NCBI GenBank assembly: GCA_947174175.1 | Contig: CAMWHW010000035.1 | Span: 1-8,232, forward strand | Length of the DNA: 8,232 nt | From: an uncultured Clostridia bacterium | Lineage (GTDB): Bacteria > Bacillota > Clostridia > Christensenellales > Borkfalkiaceae | Direction of reading: 5' to 3' | In this document: in pieces, positions 1-4,764 of the stretch | Numbering within the stretch: position 1 is the first letter of the stretch | Layout of the letters: each line of letters starts with the position of its first letter | Translations under genes and position numbers: made by a program | The notes under the pieces: model-generated | The model's database searches: none | The model's input: only the letters and a program-made list of their open reading frames with translations | Told to the model about the DNA's origin: nothing

Positions 1-193
1 CGCCCACCGCAAAAAGGGGATCGGGCGCGCGCTTTTACAATACGCCGAGACAAAACTTGTTAAAAGCGGCGCGGATGAAATATACACCCTGCCCGTAGAG
101 GAGAGCGAAAAGTTCTTTATTAAGTGCGGATATTCGGACACGGGCGAGTACTGTGCGGAAGCCGACAACAAGGTTTTCGGCAAAAATTGTTAA
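1..193 (+). CDS. GNAT-family N-acetyltransferase, C-terminal part (5' end outside window)
   Basis: The reading frame is open from base 2 to the TAA at 191-193 and gives the last 63 residues of a protein whose start lies left of the window. It begins with AHRKKGIGRALL, which fits the acetyl-CoA pyrophosphate-binding motif A of GNAT enzymes (R-x-x-G-x-G followed by a helix). About 35 residues later comes EKFFIKCGY, matching the usual end of the fold, where an aromatic 'FYxxxGF' segment closes the acetyl-CoA site. GNAT enzymes transfer acetyl from acetyl-CoA to an amine on a small molecule or protein. The substrate cannot be read from this fragment. No T-tract hairpin follows the stop, so transcription may continue into the next gene. 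Confidence 0.8.
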   Translation, partial: AHRKKGIGRALLQYAETKLVKSGADEIYTLPVEESEKFFIKCGYSDTGEYCAEADNKVFGKNC

Positions 194-195
194 TT

Positions 196-215
196 CCGTT
201 ATATAGACAAAACGG
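196..215. repeat. Short inverted repeat around the -35 of the AraC-type gene
   Basis: CCGTT at 196-200 and AACGG at 211-215 are perfect inverted copies separated by 10 bases. Including the flanks, ATTCCGTT versus the complement ATACCGTT matches 7 of 8. The -35 hexamer at 204-209 lies between the arms. It is not followed by a T-tract, so a terminator is unlikely. An operator, perhaps for autoregulation, is an inference. Arms this short can occur by chance. Confidence 0.3.
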
Positions 216-233
216 TATACGATATGATATAAT
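204..233 (+). promoter_or_regulatory. Sigma-A type promoter with extended -10, upstream of the AraC-type regulator
   Basis: TAGACA at 204-209 (5 of 6 to TTGACA) is separated by 18 bases from a perfect TATAAT at 228-233. The -10 is preceded by TG at 225-226 with one base between, making an extended -10 (TGnTATAAT). Transcription would be expected to start about 7 bases after the -10, at roughly 240-241, which is the A or T of the ATG of the next gene. The expected transcript therefore has no leader and no Shine-Dalgarno site. Confidence 0.65.
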
Positions 234-242
234 ACGGATATG
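217..242 (+). repeat. Imperfect direct repeat flanking the -10 element
   Basis: ATACGATATG at 217-226 recurs as ATACGGATATG at 232-242, differing by one inserted G, with the copies offset by 15-16 bases and the TATAAT between them. The second copy runs into the ATG start codon. Direct repeats about one and a half to two helical turns apart are typical of AraC-family operators, so this may be a self-binding site. The sequence is AT-rich and the repeat is short, so confidence is low. Confidence 0.3.
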
Positions 243-977
243 AACGATATTTCTACCGTAGAACGGACGGAGGGCGGAAACGCCGCCGCGCACGCACACG
301 GCGACTTTGAAGTGATTTGTTTCGAAACCGCAGGACGGCTGGAAGCGGACGGACAAGCTTTCGGATGCGCACAGGGCGACGCGGTAATTCTGCCTCCCCT
401 TATACCCCATCGTCTGCTTAGCGGAAGCGCGGTGCGCGTAGTGCTGGACAAGGCGCTGCTGCCGCTTAAAACCGCATTGCACGTACCCGCGGAAGACGCA
501 CGCGACTTATGCGACGCGGTTGCCCGTGCCCTTAGCTACGGCAGTACGGACGGCAGACGGCGCGATGGCGTACTTTCTGCATACGGCGGTCTGATTGCGG
601 CGTTAATAACCGCATACTCCTCACCCGACGGCTTTTCTCCCGCGGTCAAAGCGGTAATCGAGGACGCGGAAAAACACGTGAGCGACCCCACCTATTCGCT
701 GGAAAGCTTTATACGCACTCTGCCTTTGAACTACGACTACGTGCGCAAGCTGTTCAAAAAAGAGGTTGGCGCGACCCCTCACGAATACCTTACGCGGGCG
801 AGAATGGAGCGCGCCAAGAGCATTATTTTATCGGGAATGACAAACCGCTATTCCGACTTTACGGTTACGCAGATTGCGGAAGCCTGCGGCTTTTCGGAAC
901 CGCTGTACTTTTCGCGCGTGTTCAAGAAATATTTCGGCGTGGCGCCGTCGCTCTATTTGAACGGCGCTGGGCAATAA
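240..977 (+). CDS. AraC-family transcriptional regulator (cupin-type sensor plus AraC DNA-binding domain)
   Basis: This 245-residue protein has a small N-terminal sensor region with cupin-like features (H18, H20, E24, then GDAVILPPLIPHRL at 46-59, including the proline-rich turn and H57). The C-terminal AraC/XylS DNA-binding domain spans about 135-241. Its first helix-turn-helix covers about 153-182 (LESFIRTL...YVRKLFKKEVGATPHEYL), and its second about 208-236, including the diagnostic IAEACGF and YFSRVFKKYFG. Such proteins usually bind a small ligand through the cupin and activate or repress nearby genes. The start is ATG 240: an in-frame TGA at 225-227 prevents extension, and the only early alternative, GTG at 312, has no ribosome site and would cut the cupin. 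No Shine-Dalgarno precedes ATG 240, consistent with a leaderless message. The lipid-kinase gene begins 21 bases after the stop and is probably co-transcribed. The ligand and targets are unknown. Confidence 0.88.
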   Translation: MNDISTVERTEGGNAAAHAHGDFEVICFETAGRLEADGQAFGCAQGDAVILPPLIPHRLLSGSAVRVVLDKALLPLKTALHVPAEDARDLCDAVARALSYGSTDGRRRDGVLSAYGGLIAALITAYSSPDGFSPAVKAVIEDAEKHVSDPTYSLESFIRTLPLNYDYVRKLFKKEVGATPHEYLTRARMERAKSIILSGMTNRYSDFTVTQIAEACGFSEPLYFSRVFKKYFGVAPSLYLNGAGQ

Positions 978-998
978 AATTGAAAAGAGGAATTACAA

Positions 999-1850
999 AT
1001 GAAATACAAGGTTTTATACAACCCCCTTGCGGGCGCAATTAACGACACAGCTTTTTACGACGAGCTTAAAGATGCGCTGGAAGGCGACGAGATTGAATAC
1101 TACGACATAACCAAGACGGATTACGCCGAGTTTTTTGCTGGCGTGAAAGAGGGCGAGGGCGTGATTATTGCGGGCGGCGACGGCACGCTGAACCGCTATA
1201 TAAACGCGACCGACGGCATGAAAATTACCGCGCCCGTCTACTATTACGCGGCGGGCAACGGCAACGACTTCTGGTCGGACATTTGCAGGACGGCGGGCGA
1301 CAGCCCCGTAGAGCTTGCGCCGTATATAAAGAATTTGCCCGAGGTCGAGGTCAACGGCAGGAGCTATAAATTCATAAACGGCGTGGGCTTCGGCATTGAC
1401 GGCTATTGCTGCGAAGTCGGCGATAAACTGAAAGCCGCTGAAAAGAAAGTCAACTACACGGGCATTGCAATCAAGGGACTTCTGTTCCACTACAAGCCCG
1501 CAAACGCAACCGTCACCGTGGACGGCGTTTCTTACGAGTTCAAAAAGGTGTGGATAGCGCCGACTATGAACGGCAGAATGTACGGCGGCGGAATGATTCC
1601 CACACCCGCACAGGACAGACTGAACACCGAACGCACGGTATCGCTTTGCGTGTTCTACGGTTCGGGCAAGCTGAAAACGCTTATGATATTCCCCTCCCTC
1701 TTCAAGGGCGAGCATATAAAAAAGAAAAAGTACGTAAAGGTGCTGCGCGGCAAAAAGATTACCGTGCAGTTCGACAGACCGTGCGCGTTGCAGATTGACG
1801 GCGAAACGGTTTTAAACGTCACCGAATATACGGTCACTTCCGCTAACTGA
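999..1850 (+). CDS. Diacylglycerol kinase-family lipid kinase (DagK/YegS/LCB5-like)
   Basis: The 283-residue protein has the length and layout of bacterial soluble lipid kinases that phosphorylate diacylglycerol or related lipids at the inner membrane face using ATP. Near the N-terminus is YNPLAG (7-12), the usual N-P-x-x-G start. The nucleotide-binding GGDGTLN is at 59-65, followed by AAGNGNDF at 84-91, corresponding to the family's G-T-x-NDFA loop. NGVGFGIDG (127-135) and GGGM (196-199) are also family landmarks, and ALQIDGE (263-269) matches the C-terminal Q-x-DGE. A good ribosome site, AAGAGGA (985-991), sits 7 bases before ATG. The segment after GGGM (PTPAQDRLN) departs from the common P-x-A-x-x-D-D-G-x-L-D pattern, so the substrate may not be diacylglycerol. 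The gene follows the AraC-type regulator and ends at a strong terminator. The catalytic class is well supported, the lipid substrate is not. Confidence 0.88.
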   Translation: MKYKVLYNPLAGAINDTAFYDELKDALEGDEIEYYDITKTDYAEFFAGVKEGEGVIIAGGDGTLNRYINATDGMKITAPVYYYAAGNGNDFWSDICRTAGDSPVELAPYIKNLPEVEVNGRSYKFINGVGFGIDGYCCEVGDKLKAAEKKVNYTGIAIKGLLFHYKPANATVTVDGVSYEFKKVWIAPTMNGRMYGGGMIPTPAQDRLNTERTVSLCVFYGSGKLKTLMIFPSLFKGEHIKKKKYVKVLRGKKITVQFDRPCALQIDGETVLNVTEYTVTSAN

Positions 1851-1880
1851 AAAAGGGGCGCGCTTGCGCCCCTTTTTTTT
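1851..1880. terminator. Bidirectional rho-independent terminator between convergent genes
   Basis: A 7-bp GC stem, GGGGCGC (1855-1861) and GCGCCCC (1866-1872), with a GCTT loop, is preceded by AAAA and followed by eight T (1873-1880). Read rightward it ends the lipid-kinase transcript directly after its TGA. Read leftward, the same hairpin is followed by five T and terminates the ABC transporter unit. The T-tract overlaps the TAA stop of the permease (1879-1881). Confidence 0.9.
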
Positions 1881-2808
1881 ATTGTACGCTTTTGCTCTTT
1901 ATTTTCAAAAGCTTTATCTTTTTGGTCGAAAGAATATTGATTGCGACGTATACCCCGACGAGCACGGCTATTGCCCCCAGCATAACCGCGTACATAACGC
2001 CCGTACTCACTCCTTTATCAAAGAAATAAAGGTTGCAGTCGACCGAATCCTTGATACCCGTAACGACCTCGTCGGGGAAGCCGAAGGCGGTCATTTCCTT
2101 TAATACGCCGCCCAGCATATGGTTGCGCACCAGCGACGTGCCGTAGGTGCCGGGAAGAAACATAACCGCGTTTCTGACCCCCGCGCCGAACTGTGAAAGG
2201 GGCATATACGCGCCGCAAATGAAGCCGTAGCCCGCGGATACTATCGTGCCGACCGCCGTTATCTGTCCCTGCGACGAGAGGAAAGTGTTGACTATTGCCG
2301 ACAGCACCGTGCCGAACAGCGTGAGAATAACGACGTCCGAAAGCACCAGCATTACGTCCGCAAAGCTTAAAAACCAGCCCGTGCACGCCAGATATATAAG
2401 GCATGCTCCCGTTGCGATAAGACAGATGACCAGCGTGCTTATAACCGTTGCGGCGTAGTAACCGAGCGCAAGCGTGGAACGCTTTACTGGCGACATAAGA
2501 AGGTCGTCGCGCGCGCCGTTGACTTTGTCCATAACCATTAAAAAGTTTGCGCAGAACGCAACCGTCACGCAGGAAACGGCAATCAGCGACGAGCACAGCT
2601 GTCCGCCCACCAGACCGTTGATAATCTTGTTGCTGACTTCAAACCCCTCGGGCAGGTTTGACCTGAACGTATCACGGTAAACGTTGCCCAGGAAAGTTGC
2701 AAACAGGATAAGCAGAATAAGCGGCGTTATCAGCGAGGTAAGCACCATTCCCTTGTCCTTTAAAAACAGCTTTACGTTGCGCTTTATCAGGTGAAGAAAT
2801 TTAATCAT
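1879..2808 (-). CDS. ABC-2 type transporter permease
   Basis: This 309-residue integral membrane protein has about six hydrophobic segments, at roughly 22-42, 68-95, 116-140, 148-175, 182-204 and 270-293. That is the arrangement of ABC-2 (DrrB/NatB-like) export permeases. A cytoplasmic loop, KVNGARDDLLMSPVKRSTL (95-113), matches the conserved 'E/D...G..e.L..sPv....' coupling stretch just after the second helix of this family. The GYGFICGAYMPLSQF region (193-207) fits the 'isG...P....P' segment near the fifth helix. The large loop at 205-268 between helices 5 and 6 probably faces outside. The start codon overlaps the ATPase stop in an ATGA arrangement, indicating translational coupling and an equimolar complex. 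It likely exports a hydrophobic or peptide-like compound. The cargo cannot be told from sequence. Confidence 0.88.
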   Translation of the reverse strand: MIKFLHLIKRNVKLFLKDKGMVLTSLITPLILLILFATFLGNVYRDTFRSNLPEGFEVSNKIINGLVGGQLCSSLIAVSCVTVAFCANFLMVMDKVNGARDDLLMSPVKRSTLALGYYAATVISTLVICLIATGACLIYLACTGWFLSFADVMLVLSDVVILTLFGTVLSAIVNTFLSSQGQITAVGTIVSAGYGFICGAYMPLSQFGAGVRNAVMFLPGTYGTSLVRNHMLGGVLKEMTAFGFPDEVVTGIKDSVDCNLYFFDKGVSTGVMYAVMLGAIAVLVGVYVAINILSTKKIKLLKIKSKSVQ

Positions 2809-3725
2809 AAAAGTACGCCTCCCGCAAGCTCCTTGCCCGTAACGGCAAGAAAGACGTCGTCCATATTGCCCTTGAAAATTTCAAAATCGGTGAACAGTTC
2901 ACCGTGCTCCGCAATCAGCTTTGCGGCGTGAGTCGTGTCCGGCACGCTTATGCGCACCGCTCCGCCCGCCTCCTTGCACGGATAGCCCAGGGCGGTTATC
3001 TCGTCCATACTCCGCCCGTAAACGTTGATATAGTCGTTCGTATATTTATTTTTCAGTTCGAGCGGCGTGCCCTCCGCCGCCTTTTTTCCGCTATCTAAAA
3101 TAACGACGTAGTCCGCGTCAGCCGCCTCCTCCATATAGTGCGTGGTCAGAAATACTGTCAGCCCCTCCCTCTCGCGAAGGTCGGTAACGACCTGCCACAA
3201 CAGCTTGCGCGTCTGCGGGTCCAGTCCCGTAGTCGGTTCGTCCAGCACTAAAATTTCGGGCTTGTGCAGAAGTGCGCGCGCAATGTCTATGCGCCTGCGC
3301 TGTCCGCCCGAAAGCTTGCCCAGCGTGCGCTTTGAAAGGTCGGCAAAGTGTAAAAGTGTTGCAAGCTCGTTATAGCGCGCCTTAAACCTTTCGCCCGTAA
3401 TGCCGTACAGCGCGGCGCGGCTTTGCAGGTTGTCGTAAACGTTTAAATGCTTGTCAAGCACGCTGTTCTGGAACACCACGCCGAGACAGTTTTTCGTATG
3501 GGCTGTCGCGTCGTCCGCGTCCGCTCCGTTAATAAGTACTGTGCCGCTGTCCTTTGGAATTTTACCGCACATTATGGAAATGGTCGTGCTCTTGCCCGCG
3601 CCGTTGACGCCCAGGAAAGCAAACAGCTCGCCTTTGCGCACCGAAAAGCTTAAATCGTTTACGGCGTGAACCTCCTTAAACGACTTATTCAGATTGCGTA
3701 TCTCTATTATCTTCTCCGAATCCAT
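2805..3725 (-). CDS. ABC transporter ATP-binding protein (DrrA/NatA-like)
   Basis: The 306-residue nucleotide-binding subunit has every element of a working ATPase: Walker A GVNGAGKST (39-47), Q-loop Gln86 in VVFQNS, signature LSGGQ (138-142), Walker B ILVLDEP (158-164) with the catalytic Glu, D-loop GLDP (167-170), and H-loop His196 in TTHYMEEA. A roughly 80-residue C-terminal tail (225-306) ends in NMDDVFLAVTGKEL, typical of DrrA-type exporters, which pair with ABC-2 permeases. ATG 3725 is chosen because AGGAGG (3735-3740) lies 9 bases upstream. An upstream TTG at 3755 would only add a charged, non-homologous MKKRERRKRA leader with no ribosome site. The gene starts inside the end of the DUF3021 gene (41-base overlap) and overlaps the permease by 4 bases. 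Confidence 0.93.
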   Translation of the reverse strand: MDSEKIIEIRNLNKSFKEVHAVNDLSFSVRKGELFAFLGVNGAGKSTTISIMCGKIPKDSGTVLINGADADDATAHTKNCLGVVFQNSVLDKHLNVYDNLQSRAALYGITGERFKARYNELATLLHFADLSKRTLGKLSGGQRRRIDIARALLHKPEILVLDEPTTGLDPQTRKLLWQVVTDLREREGLTVFLTTHYMEEAADADYVVILDSGKKAAEGTPLELKNKYTNDYINVYGRSMDEITALGYPCKEAGGAVRISVPDTTHAAKLIAEHGELFTDFEIFKGNMDDVFLAVTGKELAGGVLL

Positions 3726-4170
3726 CGCCCTCTTCCTCCTTTCTCTCTTTTTCAAGTTTGCGCTTTTTGAGCGCAGAGTTTATATTCCCCGCCTCGACGG
3801 ACATTTTTAAATATGTTATGCCGAAAATGCTTGCGTCCACTATAAGCACCGTGGCGAAGAAGATGAAGTAACCGCCCACACCGCGCCACATACCTATGAA
3901 CCAACCCGCCGCAGGCAACAGTATTTCCAGAAGAATACCGTGAATTATAATGCGTATAAGCGTCTGTTTGCCCGTCGGCTCCCTGCGCGACCAGAATACG
4001 AACAAGGGCGCGTCCGCAACGAGTGAGAATATCATTGCTTTCCAGAAAAAATCGAGCGAAATTGACGTTTCGCCGCTTGCAAAGCACCAGAAAAACGAAG
4101 CCATCATCGTCAAGCCGTAAATTAAAAAATAGTGAAAACAAAAAGTTTTTAAAAGCTGCTTTATGTTCAT
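3685..4170 (-). CDS. DUF3021-family four-helix membrane protein
   Basis: The 161-residue protein has four predicted membrane helices (about 10-32, 42-60, 72-94 and 98-120) and a highly charged cytoplasmic tail (121-161, rich in K/E/D). The size, helix pattern and position directly after a LytTR regulator match DUF3021 proteins, which commonly accompany stand-alone LytTR regulators in Firmicutes. Membrane partners in LytTR regulatory systems are known to hold their regulator inactive, so a sensor or inhibitor role is plausible but inferred here. The ATG lies 10 bases after the LytTR stop. Its ribosome site AGGGGG (4176-4181) overlaps that stop, so the two are probably coupled. The last 13 codons overlap the ATPase gene, and the tail also encodes the ATPase ribosome site. 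The family assignment is by pattern, not by a search. Confidence 0.72.
   Translation of the reverse strand: MNIKQLLKTFCFHYFLIYGLTMMASFFWCFASGETSISLDFFWKAMIFSLVADAPLFVFWSRREPTGKQTLIRIIIHGILLEILLPAAGWFIGMWRGVGGYFIFFATVLIVDASIFGITYLKMSVEAGNINSALKKRKLEKERKEEEGDGFGEDNRDTQSE
3735..3740 (-). promoter_or_regulatory. Shine-Dalgarno AGGAGG fixing the ATPase start
   Basis: On the minus strand AGGAGG is followed after 9 bases by ATG (3725-3723). It lies within the DUF3021 coding region, encoding part of its acidic tail. It decides between ATG 3725 and the upstream TTG 3755 as the ATPase start. Confidence 0.8.
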
Positions 4171-4180
4171 AACCGCCCCC

Positions 4181-4618
4181 TTATAGCCCCATTATCCTTT
4201 TCAGCGAGAATACGTACGACCGCGAAACCATAACCTTTTCGCCGTTATCCAGCGTTGCCGTAAACCTGCCGTAGAGTGCGGGCGACACGCAGACTATTCT
4301 GTCCGCGTTGATTATCGTGGACTTTGTTGCGCGGAAAAAGTGCGTGCCGTACGTCAGCTCCTCAAACTCATAAAGTTTAAGCTTGCTTTCGTACACCTCG
4401 CTTTCGCAATATAAAAACGAGTTGTTGTCCACCACCTCGAAATAGTAAATATCGCCCAGGGGCAACTTGTAAATTTCGTCGTCCTTATAGGCGGTAACTC
4501 CGCCTATCACGGCGTTCAAAGTTCTTGCGGCGTAGGTCATATCTTCGGTGACTTTTTTGCACCGCACGATTATGACTTCCTCCTCGCCCTCTTTAACTTT
4601 TTCGTAAATAATGCGCAT
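4181..4618 (-). CDS. LytTR-domain transcriptional regulator without receiver domain
   Basis: In this 145-residue protein, residues about 43-143 form a LytTR DNA-binding domain. The recognisable stretches are LGDIYYFEVVDNNSFLYCE (54-72), FFRATKSTIINADRIV (94-109, the 'F.R.hrs.lvNl..I' motif) and KVMVSRSYVFSLKRIMGL (128-145, the C-terminal 'v.SR.y...lk..l'). The first 42 residues are a short beta-rich extension and there is no phosphoacceptor receiver domain, so it is not a classical response regulator. Together with the DUF3021 gene 10 bases downstream it forms a likely two-part membrane-linked switch controlling the exporter genes, and perhaps its own operon. Start ATG 4618 has GGAGA (4624-4628) about 5 bases upstream. 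A possible promoter and inverted repeat lie just before it. Confidence 0.87.
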   Translation of the reverse strand: MRIIYEKVKEGEEEVIIVRCKKVTEDMTYAARTLNAVIGGVTAYKDDEIYKLPLGDIYYFEVVDNNSFLYCESEVYESKLKLYEFEELTYGTHFFRATKSTIINADRIVCVSPALYGRFTATLDNGEKVMVSRSYVFSLKRIMGL

Positions 4619-4633
4619 GGTTATCTCCGTTTA

Positions 4634-4667
4634 TATATTACCATATTTCCCTTTGCCGCGTAATATA
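4634..4667 (-). promoter_or_regulatory. Putative promoter region and 8-bp inverted repeat upstream of the LytTR gene
   Basis: TATATTAC (4634-4641) and GTAATATA (4660-4667) are perfect inverted copies with an 18-base spacer. On the minus strand the downstream arm lies within TGGTAATAT (4643-4635), an extended -10-like element (4 of 6 to TATAAT, with TG in front). A better -10 hexamer, TATATT (4667-4662), lies in the other arm. Neither has a good -35. The dyad could be an operator for the LytTR protein or another regulator, though LytTR proteins more often bind direct repeats. The AT-rich arms make chance a real possibility. Confidence 0.35.
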
Positions 4668-4713
4668 AAACCTTTAAGTTGCCGATATTCGCTTTTATGT
4701 TGCATTAAAACGG

Positions 4714-4749
4714 CACAAATAAAGGCGGGCGCAAGTACTTGCGCCCGCC
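4714..4749 (-). terminator. Rho-independent terminator of the GH28-GH105 unit
   Basis: Twelve-base arms GGCGGGCGCAAG (4724-4735) and CTTGCGCCCGCC (4738-4749) around a central TA form a perfect 26-base palindrome. On the minus strand it is followed by TTTATTTGTG (4723-4714), a usable but interrupted T-tract. It starts 15 bases after the GH105 stop and separates this unit from the LytTR promoter region. Confidence 0.85.
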
Positions 4750-4764
4750 GCTTGATATTCTTTA

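Noticed and set aside
312..314. GTG as the true start of the AraC-type regulator
   Set aside because: It has no ribosome site and would remove the His pair of the cupin-like region. ATG 240 is preferred.
1014..1715. Leftward open frame of 233 codons opposite the lipid kinase
   Set aside because: Antisense to a gene with clear kinase motifs and a good ribosome site. The translation looks compositionally odd and lacks domains.
2018..2596. Leftward 192-codon frame within the permease gene
   Set aside because: Same strand as the permease but another frame, rich in Arg and His with no membrane segments. It is a frame shadow.
1879..3725. The ABC genes as an importer of pectin oligosaccharides for GH28/GH105
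   Set aside because: The permease is an ABC-2 exporter type, no solute-binding protein is present, and a terminator separates the two units.
3726..3755. Upstream TTG start adding ten residues to the ABC ATPase
   Set aside because: No ribosome site precedes the TTG, the added residues are just the AG-rich Shine-Dalgarno region read as Lys/Arg, and ATG 3725 has AGGAGG at ideal spacing.
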